Shown here: positions 20,002 to 29,362 of the stretch, in pieces
How positions within the stretch are numbered: the first letter of the stretch is position 1
How the letters are laid out: every line of letters begins with the position of its first letter
From: Burkholderia sp. SRS-46
GTDB lineage: Bacteria; Pseudomonadota; Gammaproteobacteria; Burkholderiales; Burkholderiaceae
Direction of reading: 5' to 3'
NCBI RefSeq assembly: GCF_004343775.1
Contig: NZ_PTXL01000004.1
Coordinates: forward strand, 1 to 64,000
DNA: 64,000 nucleotides
The notes under the pieces: generated by a model
What the model saw: the letters and a program-made list of their open reading frames with translations, nothing else
Database searches by the model: none
Told to the model about the DNA's origin: nothing
Made by a program: the position numbers and the translations under genes

Positions 20002-21558
20002 TCAGGTCACCGGCGCCGGGTTGAACAGCGCCAGCGCGTTCGCGAGCTTCCATTGCTCGGCCCAGGTGCGGCGCTTGCCGCTCGCGACGTCGAGCATCAG
20101 CCGGAACAGTTCCCAGCCCACCTCCTCGATCGTCGCCGCGCCGGTGGCGATCTGCCCGGCATCGAGATCCATCAGGTCGTGCCAGCGGCGCGCGAGATCG
20201 CTGCGCGTCGCGACCTTGATCACGGGCACCTGCGCGAGGCCGTACGGCGTGCCGCGCCCGGTCGTGAACACGTGCAGGTTCATCCCCGCCGCGAGCTGCA
20301 GCGTGCCGCAGATGAAGTCGCTCGCGGGCGTCGCCGCGTACAGCAGCCCTTTCTGCTTCGCCCGCTCGCCCGGCGGCACGACGCCGCTGATCGGCGCGCT
20401 GCCCGACTTCACGATCGAGCCCATCGCCTTCTCGACGATGTTCGACAGGCCGCCCTTCTTGTTGCCGGGCGTCGTGTTCGCGCTGCGGTCGACGCGGCCG
20501 CGCTGCAGGTAGCGGTCGTACCAGTCCATCTCGCGGATGATCGCGCGCGCGACGTCCTCGTTCGCCGCGCGCGACGTGAGCTGCGCGACGCCGTCGCGCA
20601 CCTCCGTCACCTCGGAGAACATGATCGTCGCGCCGGCGCGCACCAGCAGGTCGGCCGCGAAGCCGACCGCCGGGTTCGCGGTCAGCCCGGAGAACGCGTC
20701 GCTGCCGCCGCACTGCACGCCGACCACGAGGTCCGACGCCGGGCAGGTCTCGCGGCGGCGGCGGTCCAGCCGCGCCAGATGCGATTCGGCCATCTTCATG
20801 ATCGAGTCGATCATCGAGTTGAAGCCGACGTGTGCGGCATCCTGCAGGCACACGACGTCGCCGTTCCCGCTCGGCTCGCCGCCGGCCGCGACCGGGATCG
20901 AGCCGGGCGGCAGCAGGCGCTCCGGCTGCAGCTTCTCGCAGCCGAGGCTCACCGTCATCACCTCGCCGCCGAAGTTCGGATTGAGGCTGATGTTGCGCAA
21001 CGTGCGGATCGGGATGTCGGCGTCCGGCGCGTCGATCGCGACGCCGCAGCCATACGTGTGCTCGAGCCCGACGACGTCGTCGACGTTCGGGTAGCGCGGC
21101 AGCAGCTCGGCCTTGATGCGCCGCACCGCGTGCTCGACGACGCCCGACACGCACTGCACGGTCGTCGTGATCGCGAGGATGTTGCGCGTGCCGACCGAGC
21201 CGTCCGGATTGCGGAAGCCCTGGAACGTATAGCCTTCGAGCGGCGGCAGCGGCGGCGCGGCGCGGGTCGCGAGCGGCAGGTCGTCGAGGCCCGGCGGCTC
21301 GGGCATGCGCATCGTGCGCTCGTTCACCCAGCTGCCGCGCCGCAGGTCGGCCAGCGCATAGCCGATCACCACGTTGTAGCGGACGATCGGGTCGCCGGCC
21401 GCGAGATCGGCCAGCGCGACCTTGTGGCCCTGCGGTACGCCTTCGCGCAGCGTCAGCCCGTCGGCGAACGTCGCGCCCTCGGGCAGGCCGCCGTCGTTGA
21501 CGACGATCGCGACGTTGTCGTCCGGATGCACGCGGATGTAGAGCGGAGAAGCAGTCAT
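20002..21558 (-). CDS. garD: Galactarate dehydratase (GarD)
   Basis: A 518-aa UxaA/GarD-family dehydratase, the length of E. coli GarD. It converts D-galactarate (meso-galactarate) to 5-dehydro-4-deoxy-D-glucarate in the cytoplasm and normally needs Fe2+. Two domains are visible: an N-terminal SAF-like part ([27 protein letters not shown], about 1-95) and the catalytic part with [41 protein letters not shown] and TTGRGTPYG. It ends FNPAPVT like E. coli GarD. A shared 15-bp motif lies 33-47 bp upstream, and the same motif precedes the carrier gene at 25354. Confidence 0.94.
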   Translation of the reverse strand: MTASPLYIRVHPDDNVAIVVNDGGLPEGATFADGLTLREGVPQGHKVALADLAAGDPIVRYNVVIGYALADLRRGSWVNERTMRMPEPPGLDDLPLATRAAPPLPPLEGYTFQGFRNPDGSVGTRNILAITTTVQCVSGVVEHAVRRIKAELLPRYPNVDDVVGLEHTYGCGVAIDAPDADIPIRTLRNISLNPNFGGEVMTVSLGCEKLQPERLLPPGSIPVAAGGEPSGNGDVVCLQDAAHVGFNSMIDSIMKMAESHLARLDRRRRETCPASDLVVGVQCGGSDAFSGLTANPAVGFAADLLVRAGATIMFSEVTEVRDGVAQLTSRAANEDVARAIIREMDWYDRYLQRGRVDRSANTTPGNKKGGLSNIVEKAMGSIVKSGSAPISGVVPPGERAKQKGLLYAATPASDFICGTLQLAAGMNLHVFTTGRGTPYGLAQVPVIKVATRSDLARRWHDLMDLDAGQIATGAATIEEVGWELFRLMLDVASGKRRTWAEQWKLANALALFNPAPVT

Positions 21559-21590
21559 CGGAATTCCTGGGGCTACCGTCTTAATTGTTA

Positions 21591-21605
21591 GTCATCATAT
21601 GACAT
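21591..21605 (-). promoter_or_regulatory. Shared galactarate-regulon motif upstream of garD
   Basis: On the minus strand this reads ATGTCATATGATGAC. It matches 14 of 15 bases with ATGTCATATGACGAC at 25347-25361 before the GudP/GarP-like carrier. The core TCATATGA is palindromic. A common regulator is inferred. Confidence 0.6.
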
Positions 21606-21696
21606 TGAGCGCAACCCGAGAATAATGCGTAAACCCTTATCGGTAAAGACCCTACTCCCGTGATGACAGCAAACCGCTTGCGTCACCCCACCTTGC

Positions 21697-21716
21697 GTTG
21701 TACGATGACATACAAC
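21697..21716. promoter_or_regulatory. GTTGTA-N8-TACAAC operator candidate upstream of kdgD
   Basis: Perfect 6-bp arms (21697-21702, 21711-21716) flank CGATGACA, 71 bp before kdgD. The shape suits a GntR-type dimer. The arm-plus-spacer TGTACGATGACATA resembles the reverse strand at the 25347 site. Confidence 0.5.
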
Positions 21717-21787
21717 GACATCGCCACTCATGGCCCGCATGCCGTTCCCGACGAACCCAGCACTCGCGCTAGACGGACGACCCAACC

Positions 21788-22702
21788 ATGACTTCTCCGC
21801 AAGAACTCAAACAGATCATTTCCCACGGCCTGCTGTCGTTTCCACTGACGGACTTCGACGCCGCGGGCAACTTCCGCCCGACCACCTATGCCGAGCGCCT
21901 CGAATGGCTCGCGCCGTACGGCGCGACCGCGCTGTTCGCCGCCGGCGGCACGGGCGAATTCTTCTCGCTCACGCAGCGTGAGTATTCGGACGTGATCCGC
22001 GTCGCGACCGAGACCTGCAAGGGCAAGGTGCCGATCCTGGCCGGCGCGGGCGGCGCGACGCGGGTGGCGATCGAGTACGCGCAGGAAGCCGAGCGTCTCG
22101 GCGCGAGCGGCGTGCTGCTGATGCCGCACTACCTGACCGAAGCGAGCCAGGAAGGGATCGCGGAGCACGTCGAGCAGGTCTGCCGCGCGCTGAAGATCGG
22201 CGTCGTGGTGTACAACCGCGCGAACTCGAAGCTCGACGCGGACATGCTCGAGCGCCTGGCCGATCGTTGCCCGAACCTGATCGGCTTCAAGGACGGCGTC
22301 GGCGACATCGAGAGCATGGTCACGATCCGCCGCCGCCTCGGCGACCGCTTCTCGTACCTCGGCGGCCTGCCGACCGCCGAAGTCTATGCGGCCGCCTACA
22401 AGGCGCTCGGCGTGCCGGTGTACTCGTCGGCCGTGTTCAACTTCATCCCCAAGACGGCGATGGCGTTCTACGAAGCCATTGCAAAGGACGACCACGACAC
22501 CGTCGGCCGCCTGATCGACGACTTCTTCCTGCCGTACCTGAAGATCCGCAATCGCCGCGCGGGCTATGCGGTCAGCATCGTCAAGGCGGGCGCGAAGCTC
22601 GTCGGCCGCGACGCAGGCCCAGTGCGTGCGCCGTTGGTCGACCTGACCGAAGAGGAGGTGGCGCAGCTCGACGTGCTCATCAAGAAGATGGGGCCGCAGT
22701 AA
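21788..22702 (+). CDS. kdgD: 5-Dehydro-4-deoxyglucarate dehydratase (KdgD)
   Basis: A 304-aa DapA/NAL-superfamily TIM-barrel enzyme. It dehydrates and decarboxylates 5-dehydro-4-deoxy-D-glucarate to 2,5-dioxopentanoate (ketoglutarate semialdehyde) with release of CO2. The Schiff-base lysine is K168 in LIGFKDG, the proton-relay Tyr is Y142 in VVYNRAN, and GGTGEFF (53-59) is the substrate carboxylate loop. It is divergent from garD, which supplies its substrate, and its product is oxidised by the dehydrogenase at 23546. Confidence 0.92.
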   Translation: MTSPQELKQIISHGLLSFPLTDFDAAGNFRPTTYAERLEWLAPYGATALFAAGGTGEFFSLTQREYSDVIRVATETCKGKVPILAGAGGATRVAIEYAQEAERLGASGVLLMPHYLTEASQEGIAEHVEQVCRALKIGVVVYNRANSKLDADMLERLADRCPNLIGFKDGVGDIESMVTIRRRLGDRFSYLGGLPTAEVYAAAYKALGVPVYSSAVFNFIPKTAMAFYEAIAKDDHDTVGRLIDDFFLPYLKIRNRRAGYAVSIVKAGAKLVGRDAGPVRAPLVDLTEEEVAQLDVLIKKMGPQ

Positions 22703-22761
22703 GGGGCTCGAGCGCGCGGAGCGGCCCGATCGCGGCTTCGCGCGCGGCGCGTTGAACGACG

Positions 22762-22785
22762 ACAGCCCGGCATGTGCCGGGCTGT
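22762..22785 (+). terminator. Terminator after kdgD
   Basis: ACAGCCCGGC pairs with GCCGGGCTGT over a 4-nt loop, followed by TTTG. It lies 60 bp beyond the kdgD stop and before a convergent gene. Confidence 0.6.
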
Positions 22786-22826
22786 TTGCATGAAGGCCCG
22801 ACCGGCGCGCCGGTCGTTCGACACCG

Positions 22827-23378
22827 TCACATCTTCGCGATGCTCTCGACGATCCCGCGCCGCACATGCCCGAGCTTGATGCGGGCGTCGCGGATCTTCA
22901 CGTCGGCGATCGACTTGTCGCGCGCGTTGGAACCGTCGCGCGCCAGCTGGCCGAGCACGTTCTGGTCGACGACCGTATCGAAGAAGCGGCCGACCGTCAG
23001 CGTCGCGTATTGCTTCGCGGTCGCGAGCTGCGCGTTGGCCTGGGTCAGCGCGGCGAAGCGCGCGGCCGGCTCGCGTGCGTCGATGCTGCGCCGGTGCTTC
23101 AGCGCGAACACCAGCGATTCCATGTCCAGCCTGAACCTGCGGACCGTTTCGCCGAAGGCGATCGAATGCGCGTCGGGGCCCGTGACGGCGCGGCCCTTGT
23201 TGACCGTGATGTCGAATGCGCTGGATGACAGCTGGTACTGCAGTGCGGACAGCTCGGTGCTCAGGACGCGCCCTTCGCTGTAGTCACCGACCTGCTCGCT
23301 GACCCGTTGGGCAACGTCGCCGATCGTCTTCCACAATCCGGCGGCAAACAGGTGATCGCCACGCTTGCTGATGTTCAT
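22827..23378 (-). CDS. Hypothetical helical protein
   Basis: A 183-aa protein I do not recognise. It has no signal peptide or membrane segment and looks mostly helical, with an N-terminal Gly-rich turn region, a central RRFRLDMESLVFALKHR stretch and a basic C-terminus (KIRDARIKLGHVRRGIVESI). Codon use resembles its neighbours. It lies between kdgD and the semialdehyde dehydrogenase but is bounded by terminators on both sides, so there is no operon evidence for a role in galactarate use. The ribosome binding site is weak. Confidence 0.65.
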   Translation of the reverse strand: MNISKRGDHLFAAGLWKTIGDVAQRVSEQVGDYSEGRVLSTELSALQYQLSSSAFDITVNKGRAVTGPDAHSIAFGETVRRFRLDMESLVFALKHRRSIDAREPAARFAALTQANAQLATAKQYATLTVGRFFDTVVDQNVLGQLARDGSNARDKSIADVKIRDARIKLGHVRRGIVESIAKM

Positions 23379-23481
23379 TGGGTGTTTCGCTCGTTCTGTT
23401 TTCTGGATCTCTCAGGCCCCGCTACTGTAGGAGAAAATCAGACGATACGAAAGCCGCCGGGCGCCAGCTGCCCAACGAAAA

Positions 23482-23503
23482 AAAGCGGCCGATCGGCCGC
23501 TTT
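23482..23503 (-). terminator. Strong terminator after the semialdehyde dehydrogenase
   Basis: AAAGCGGCC and GGCCGCTTT form 9-bp arms around GATC. On the minus strand the stem is followed by a long T-run (about 8 T, plus-strand 23478-23485), a classic intrinsic terminator for the gene ending at 23546. Confidence 0.85.
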
Positions 23504-23545
23504 CATCTTCTCTGCATCGGGGCAACCCAGCGCCGGTCCTTCCGC

Positions 23546-25123
23546 TCACTCCGCCTTGCCATCCCGCAGACGCGGCACGCCGAGCGGGTTCGCGTCCTGC
23601 AACCCTTGCGGCAACAGATCGTCCGGGAAGTCCTGGTAGCACACCGGGCGCAGGAAGCGCTCGATCGCGGTCGCGCCGACCGACGTCACCGCCGGATTCG
23701 ACGTCGCCGGGAACGGGCCGCCGTGCACCATCGCATCGCACACCTCGACGCCGGTCGGGAAACCGTTGACCAGCAGACGCCCGGCCTTGCGCTCCAGCGC
23801 CGGCAGCAGGCGCCGCGCGAGCGGCGTGTCGTCGGCATCCATCTGCAGCGTGGCCGTCAGCTGGCCTTCGAGCGCCTCGAGCACGCGCGCCATCTCGTCG
23901 AGATCGCGGCAGCGCACGATCAGCGACGACGGGCCGAACACCTCGTGGCCGAACGCCGGCTCGCCGAGAAACGCGTGCGCCGGCACCTCGAACAGCGCGC
24001 CGCTCACGTCGCACGCACCTTGCGCCGCGCCGCCCGCGCCGAGCTGGCGCACGCCCGGCAGCTCGGCGAGCTGGCCGCGGCCGTTGCGATACGCATCGGC
24101 GATGCCGCGCGTGAGCATCACGCCCGCCGGTTTCGCGGCGAGCGCCTGCGCGGCCACCGCTTCGAAGCGGTCGAGATCGGGCCCGTCGAGCGCGAGCACG
24201 AGGCCCGGGTTCGTGCAGAACTGGCCGACACCGAGCGTCAGCGAATCGACGAAGCCCGTCGCCAGCGCATCGGCGCGCGCGGCGAGCGCGGCCGGGAACA
24301 GCAGCACCGGGTTGATGCTGCTCATTTCCGCATAGACGGGAATCGGCTGCGGGCGCGCGTTCGCGAGCTGCGTCAGCGCGACGCCGCCCTGCCGCGAACC
24401 AGTGAAGCCGACCGCCTGGATCGCCGGATGGCTGACGAGCGCCGCGCCGACCACGCGGCCCGGGCCGATCAGCAGCGAGAACACGCCGGCCGGCATCCCG
24501 CACTTCGCGACCGCCGCGCGGATCGCGCGGCCGACCAGCTCCGACGTGCCGAGATGCGCCTCGTGCGCCTTCACGATCACCGGGCAGCCGGCCGCCAGCG
24601 CCGACGCCGTGTCGCCGCCGGCCACCGAGAACGCGAGCGGGAAGTTGCTCGCGCCGAACACCGCGACCGGCCCGAGCGGGATTTTCTGCAGCCGCAGGTC
24701 GGCGCGCGGCAGCGGCGTGCGCGCCGGCTGCGCCGGATCGATCGATGCGGCGAGGAAACGGCCGTCGCGCACCACCCGCGCGAACAGGCGCAACTGGCCG
24801 ACCGTGCGGCCGCGCTCGCCCTGCAGCCGCGCGACCGGCAGGCCCGTCTCGGCGTGCGCGCGCTCGATCAGCGCGTCGCCGAGCGCGACGATCTCGTCCG
24901 CGATCGCGTCAAGGAACGCGGCGCGCGCCGCGAGCGGCTGCGCGCGGTAGGCGTCGAACGCGTCGCGCGCGAGTTCGCACGCGCGCTCGACGTCGGCCGT
25001 CGCGCCGACGCCGAACGCCGGCGCATGGATCGGCGCGCCCCGCGCCGGGTCGAATGCGTGCAAGGTTCCGGCCGCGCCGTAGACCGCGTCGGCGCCGATC
25101 AGCATCTCACCTGTCAGTTGCAT
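23546..25123 (-). CDS. 2,5-Dioxovalerate (ketoglutarate semialdehyde) dehydrogenase
   Basis: A 525-aa aldehyde dehydrogenase of the long type used for ketoglutarate semialdehyde in galactarate/glucarate pathways. It oxidises 2,5-dioxopentanoate to 2-oxoglutarate, which enters the TCA cycle. Visible motifs are [32 protein letters not shown], the catalytic Glu in [10 protein letters not shown] and the catalytic Cys in VGQFCTNPG. The start at 25123 has GGAG 8 nt upstream; an upstream in-frame ATG at 25159 lacks one. Context with garD and kdgD supports the substrate. Confidence 0.87.
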   Translation of the reverse strand: MQLTGEMLIGADAVYGAAGTLHAFDPARGAPIHAPAFGVGATADVERACELARDAFDAYRAQPLAARAAFLDAIADEIVALGDALIERAHAETGLPVARLQGERGRTVGQLRLFARVVRDGRFLAASIDPAQPARTPLPRADLRLQKIPLGPVAVFGASNFPLAFSVAGGDTASALAAGCPVIVKAHEAHLGTSELVGRAIRAAVAKCGMPAGVFSLLIGPGRVVGAALVSHPAIQAVGFTGSRQGGVALTQLANARPQPIPVYAEMSSINPVLLFPAALAARADALATGFVDSLTLGVGQFCTNPGLVLALDGPDLDRFEAVAAQALAAKPAGVMLTRGIADAYRNGRGQLAELPGVRQLGAGGAAQGACDVSGALFEVPAHAFLGEPAFGHEVFGPSSLIVRCRDLDEMARVLEALEGQLTATLQMDADDTPLARRLLPALERKAGRLLVNGFPTGVEVCDAMVHGGPFPATSNPAVTSVGATAIERFLRPVCYQDFPDDLLPQGLQDANPLGVPRLRDGKAE

Positions 25124-25346
25124 GGGGTGTGCTCCGTGGTTCGGGTAGGGATGGCGCATTGTAGCCCAACAGATACGATGTCTGCCGACTTGTTTTTTAA
25201 GCGATCACCACGGCCCGCTTCTCGCCCGATCGCCTCGGCACACCTAATACGGCCTGAATTTCCGTCGCATTTCAGCCTGTCCTAGCGTCTCCCAAAGGGA
25301 AAACCCGGGTTACACGGCACTGCCGGTCATCTCTAAACTGCACCCC

Positions 25347-25361
25347 ATGTCATATGACGAC
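25347..25361 (+). promoter_or_regulatory. Shared galactarate-regulon motif at the carrier start
   Basis: ATGTCATATGACGAC contains the perfect palindrome GTCATATGAC (25349-25358). It matches the garD-upstream motif at 14 of 15 positions and overlaps the predicted ATG at 25354. Confidence 0.6.
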
Positions 25362-26748
25362 GTACATTAAAGTGCCTAATCAGACCTCCTCCCGCGAACT
25401 CCCGATCGACCTCGCCCAGGCCGCCCGCCGCACCGCCGTGCGCTACTGGATCCTCGCGATGCTGTTCGTCGTCACGACGCTCAACTACGCGGATCGCGCG
25501 ACGCTGTCGATCACCGGCACGCCGATCCGCAAGGCGTTCGGCATCGACCCGGTGACGATGGGCTACATCTTCTCGGCGTTCAGCTGGGCCTACGTGCTCG
25601 CGCAGCTGCCGAGCGGCTGGCTGCTCGACCGCTTCGGCGCGCGGCGCGTGTATGCGGGGAGCATCTTCCTGTGGTCGGCGTTCACGCTGCTGCAGAGCAC
25701 GATCGGGCTCGGCGGCAGCGCCGCGTTCGCGGTGGCCGCGCTGTTCGCGATGCGCTTCGCGGTCGGCATCGCCGAAGCGCCCGCGTTCCCCGCGAACGCG
25801 AAGGTCGTCGCAAGCTGGTTCCCGACCGCCGAGCGCGGCACCGCGTCGGCGATCTTCAACGCCGCGCAGTACTTCGCGGCCGTCGTGTTCTCGCCGCTGA
25901 TGGCGTGGCTCACGCATGCGTACGGCTGGCATCAGGTGTACCTGTGGCTCGGCCTGGCGGGCATCGCGCTCGCGTTCGTGTGGCTGCGCGTCGTGAAGGA
26001 TCCGGCCGATCATCCGGCGGTGAACCGCGCGGAACTCGAGCACATCGAGCAAGGCGGCGGCCTCGTGCGCACCACCATGCGCGGCCACGGCGCGCCGGCC
26101 GAAGGCAACCGGGTCGCGGGCTGGTACTACGTGCGCCAGCTGCTGTCGAACCGGATGCTGATCGGCGTCTATCTCGGCCAGTACTGCGTGAACGTACTCA
26201 CCTACTTCTTCCTCACGTGGTTCCCGATCTACCTCGTGCAGGCGCGCGGCATGTCGCTGCTGAAGGCCGGCTTCATGACGTCGCTGCCCGCGATCTGCGG
26301 GTTCCTCGGCGGCGTGCTCGGCGGGATGCTGTCCGACGCGCTGATCCGGCGCGGCGTGTCGCTGACGGTCGCGCGCAAGATTCCGATCGTCGGCGGGATG
26401 CTGCTGTCGATGGTCATCATCGGCTGCAACTACGTGCAGAGCGAGGCGCTCGTGATCGTGCTGATGGCGCTGTCGTTCTTCGGCAAGGGGATCGGCTCGC
26501 TCGGCTGGGCGGTCGTCGCGGATACCGCGCCGAAGGAAGCGATCGGCCTGTCGGGCAGCCTGTTCAACATGTTCGGCAACACGGCGGGGATCGTCGCGCC
26601 GATCGCGATCGGCTACCTCGTCGGCGCGAGCGGCTCGTTCAACGGCGCGCTGGTGTTCGTCGGGCTCAACGCGCTCGTCACGGTGCTGAGCTATCTCGTG
26701 ATCGTGAAGGACATCAAGCGGGTGGAATTGCGGCATCGCGCCGCGTGA
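25354..26748 (+). CDS. D-galactarate/D-glucarate MFS transporter (GudP/GarP-like)
   Basis: A 464-aa anion:cation symporter resembling E. coli GarP/GudP along its length: LNYADRATLSITGTPI, MGYIFSAFSWAYVLAQLPSGW, SEAPAFPAN-like EAPAFPANAKVVASWFP, and VADTAPKEAIGLSGSLFN. Twelve membrane segments are expected. It should import galactarate and glucarate with protons for the GarD/KdgD pathway. The start is uncertain: the ATG at 25354 has no ribosome binding site and lies inside a motif shared with the garD promoter. A short leader or a downstream GTG (25372) is possible. Confidence 0.88.
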   Translation: MTTYIKVPNQTSSRELPIDLAQAARRTAVRYWILAMLFVVTTLNYADRATLSITGTPIRKAFGIDPVTMGYIFSAFSWAYVLAQLPSGWLLDRFGARRVYAGSIFLWSAFTLLQSTIGLGGSAAFAVAALFAMRFAVGIAEAPAFPANAKVVASWFPTAERGTASAIFNAAQYFAAVVFSPLMAWLTHAYGWHQVYLWLGLAGIALAFVWLRVVKDPADHPAVNRAELEHIEQGGGLVRTTMRGHGAPAEGNRVAGWYYVRQLLSNRMLIGVYLGQYCVNVLTYFFLTWFPIYLVQARGMSLLKAGFMTSLPAICGFLGGVLGGMLSDALIRRGVSLTVARKIPIVGGMLLSMVIIGCNYVQSEALVIVLMALSFFGKGIGSLGWAVVADTAPKEAIGLSGSLFNMFGNTAGIVAPIAIGYLVGASGSFNGALVFVGLNALVTVLSYLVIVKDIKRVELRHRAA

Positions 26749-26784
26749 AGCACCGGCGGCCGCACGCGGCCGCCGCCGTGCGCG

Positions 26785-27510
26785 TCAGCTCGCGGAATGC
26801 GCGACGCACAGCATGTCGTGCACGCCGGACGTCATCAGCGCAAGAAACGCGAGCAGGCCGACGTAGCCGAGCGCATAGGTCGTCTTGGTCTCGAGCGACG
26901 TCGCGTAATACACGCGGTTCTCCGGCGCGTCGGGATCGTAGCGCCACGCGCGTTTCAGCTGCGGCAGCGCGAGGATCGCCATCACGATCAGCAGCGGGCT
27001 CGGCCGGTACACGAACAGCGCGATCAGCACCGGCACGCCGGCGAACCAGATCCGCGGCGACAGCACCGCGGTGATCCGCCCGCCGTCGAACGGCGACAGC
27101 GGAATCATGTTGAACAGGTTCAGGAAGAAGCCCGAATACGCGAGCGCGAGCAGCAGGTTGCTGTCGTAGTGGCGCGCCGCCGCGTAGCAGGCGAGCGCGC
27201 CGAGCGTGCCGACGAACGGGCCGGCCAGCCCGACGTACGCCTCGGTTTCCGCGTCGTGCGGCATCTCCTTCAGCTGGATCCACGCGCCGACGAACGGGAT
27301 GAAGGTCGGCAGCCCGACGGCCAGCCCGCGCCGCTGCGCGGCCAGGTAGTGGCCGGCCTCGTGCACGAACAGCAGCGCGACGAAGCCAGCCGCGAACCGC
27401 CAGCCGTAGAACAGCGCATAGACCGCGACCGACAGCAGCATCGTGCCCGCCGACGCGAGCACCTTGCCGAGCTTCAGGCCGCCGAAGATCAGCAGCAGCA
27501 GCTTGGTCAT
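26785..27510 (-). CDS. M50-family membrane metalloprotease
   Basis: A 241-aa membrane protein of the site-2 protease (M50) type. The zinc site is HEAGH (about residues 50-54) within a membrane helix, and the third ligand region is the SPFDGG loop (about 140-145). About six membrane segments are predicted and no PDZ domain is seen. It could cleave transmembrane substrates. Its start overlaps the DUF2167 stop by ATGA, so the two proteins are probably made together and may act together. The substrate is unknown. Confidence 0.85.
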   Translation of the reverse strand: MTKLLLLIFGGLKLGKVLASAGTMLLSVAVYALFYGWRFAAGFVALLFVHEAGHYLAAQRRGLAVGLPTFIPFVGAWIQLKEMPHDAETEAYVGLAGPFVGTLGALACYAAARHYDSNLLLALAYSGFFLNLFNMIPLSPFDGGRITAVLSPRIWFAGVPVLIALFVYRPSPLLIVMAILALPQLKRAWRYDPDAPENRVYYATSLETKTTYALGYVGLLAFLALMTSGVHDMLCVAHSAS

Positions 27511-28451
27511 TCCTTGCGCTCCGTGTCGGGCGCCTGCGCGATGGCCGGCGCGGCAGCCGCTTTCGGCTTGCGCCTGAACACGCGACTGAGCGCCGCGCCG
27601 CCGCCCAGCAGCGCGACCAGCCCGACCTTGAAGAACTTCGCGACGAACGCGCCGATCACCGCGAGCAGCCCGAGCTTCTTCGCGCCGACGCCGACGATCA
27701 GCGCCGCGAGGCCGTATTCGGCGACGTGGTCGGTCGACTGGTTGAAATCGGCGTAGCGCTTGCCGTCCTTGAAGTTGATGTGCGCGAGCAGCGCGTCGGC
27801 CGACGGCTTGTATTTCGGCAGGTCGTCGAGGCTCGACACCATCGTCAGCGACAGATAGCCGTCGCGGCCGAGCGCGAGCGTCCGGTAGTTCGCGCCGTCG
27901 GTCACCGGGTTCGGGAGCGCGCCCTTGTCGCGCATGATCGACGACCAGACGAGCCGGTGCATGGTCGCGTCGTACTTGGGCGGCTGCGCCCAGCCGATCA
28001 CCTCGTACTCGGACAGCCCGCGCTCCTTGCGCGCCGGGTTGCCGGCCTCGGTGCCTTCCTTCAGGCTCGCGAGCAGTTCGTCCGGCTTCCAGTCCTTCGC
28101 GTCGTCGTCGCGGATGTAGCCGCTCGGCTCGAACGACACGACCGACATCCAGTCGGCGTCCGGATCGGCGGGCAGCACCATGCCGACCAGCTTCGACTCG
28201 TCGACGGTGTTGCCCAGCGCGCGCAGGTAGCGGCTCGCCTCGGCCGCCGGCACGAACGCCTCGCCTCGTGTGAGTTTCAGCACGGCCTCGTGCTTCAGGT
28301 CGATGTCGGCCGGCCCCTTCACGACCGCCTTGTTCGCGGCCGCCGCCGCGGCCTTCATTTCCGCCTGCGCGGCTTCGGTCTGCGCGTGGCCGACCGTCGC
28401 GGCGAGCGCGAGGATCGCCGTGCAGGCGACCCGTGCGACTGTCCTTTTCAT
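27507..28451 (-). CDS. DUF2167 membrane-anchored protein
   Basis: A 314-aa exported protein of the DUF2167 family. A signal peptide occupies about residues 1-23 (ending VGHA). A large periplasmic domain follows, with WMSVVSFEPSGYIRDDDAKDW, YEVIGWAQPPKYD and NYRTLALGRDGYLSL. Near residues 240-285 come two hydrophobic helices, then a basic Arg/Lys tail that should remain in the cytoplasm. The function of the family is unknown. It forms a two-gene unit with the M50 protease behind a GGGGGA ribosome binding site. Confidence 0.82.
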   Translation of the reverse strand: MKRTVARVACTAILALAATVGHAQTEAAQAEMKAAAAAANKAVVKGPADIDLKHEAVLKLTRGEAFVPAAEASRYLRALGNTVDESKLVGMVLPADPDADWMSVVSFEPSGYIRDDDAKDWKPDELLASLKEGTEAGNPARKERGLSEYEVIGWAQPPKYDATMHRLVWSSIMRDKGALPNPVTDGANYRTLALGRDGYLSLTMVSSLDDLPKYKPSADALLAHINFKDGKRYADFNQSTDHVAEYGLAALIVGVGAKKLGLLAVIGAFVAKFFKVGLVALLGGGAALSRVFRRKPKAAAAPAIAQAPDTERKE

Positions 28452-28603
28452 TGTTCGATTCCCCCGTCGTCGTTGTGCACCGCTGCCGGTCCTGCTTGTC
28501 GGTTCTGTGGATGGCCCGGCACGGCCTCTCTGGTTGCACGGCGCTATGGTAACGCAGCGCCGGGCCCCGGCAAGACGCTTGGCGCCCGGGTCATGACCCC
28601 GCG

Positions 28604-29230
28604 TCACCGGCGCTCCAGCGCGAGCTTCACGCCGAGCCCCAGCAATACGACGCCGCTGAAGCGATGGATGCGGGTCAGGATGCGCGGGTTACGGCGAATC
28701 GACGTCGACAGCAGGCCCGCGAACAGTGCGACCGGCCCTTTGACGAGAAACGTCAGCCCGGCAAACGTCACGCCCAGCACGAAGATCGACAGCATCGGAT
28801 GCGCCGCTCCCGCCTGCACGAACTGCGGCAGGAAGGCCAGGTAGAACAGCGCGATCTTCGGGTTCGACACATTCGACAGCGCGCCCTGCGCGAAGGTACG
28901 CAGCGCCGATTCCGGCGCGCCGCGGCTGCTCGAAAGCGTCAGCGTTCCCGACGAACGCAGCAGCGTGACGCCAAGGTACAGAAGGTACAGCGCGCCGGCC
29001 AGCTTCAGCGCCGTGAACAGCCATTCGGATGCCTGAAGGAGCGCCCCGAGGCCCAGCGTCGCAAGCATCGTGTGCAGGATGAGTCCGACGCTGACGCCCG
29101 CCGCGGTGACGACGCCCGTTCGGGTGCCGCCGGACAGCGTGCGCGACATCACCAGGACCATGTCCTGGCCCGGGGTAACGATGATCAGAAGGGAAGTGGC
29201 CAGGAACGGCAACCACGAGATGTGCAGCAT
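28604..29230 (-). CDS. LysE/RhtB-family amino-acid exporter
   Basis: A 208-aa inner-membrane exporter with about six hydrophobic segments. The RhtB-type N-terminus FLATSLLIIVTPGQDMVLVMSRTLSGG contains the conserved PGP-like PGQ turn, and SNVSNPKIALFYLAFLPQF is the family's central motif. Such proteins export amino acids or their analogues. The start at 29230 has AGGAG about 8 nt upstream. It is divergent from an Lrp/AsnC gene, the usual arrangement of a transporter controlled by a neighbouring amino-acid sensor. The substrate is unknown. Confidence 0.88.
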   Translation of the reverse strand: MLHISWLPFLATSLLIIVTPGQDMVLVMSRTLSGGTRTGVVTAAGVSVGLILHTMLATLGLGALLQASEWLFTALKLAGALYLLYLGVTLLRSSGTLTLSSSRGAPESALRTFAQGALSNVSNPKIALFYLAFLPQFVQAGAAHPMLSIFVLGVTFAGLTFLVKGPVALFAGLLSTSIRRNPRILTRIHRFSGVVLLGLGVKLALERR

Positions 29231-29315
29231 GAGACGACTCCTCGAAGGGCGGGCGGTCGTCAGATTATGGCTATCCTTGCGCGGAGATTGGATGCAATCT
29301 TGGCCATGATTGCCT

Positions 29316-29351
29316 GTGATTTTGGAGTTATTCTCCAATATTTACAATCAC
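29316..29351. promoter_or_regulatory. Nested palindromes in the lysE-lrp divergent promoter
   Basis: TTGGAG-N5-CTCCAA (29322-29338) is a perfect inverted repeat. It is flanked by GTGATT (29316-29321) and AATCAC (29346-29351), which also pair. The size and AT-rich centre suit an Lrp-type operator controlling both genes. Confidence 0.55.
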
Positions 29352-29362
29352 GGTAGTCAATC

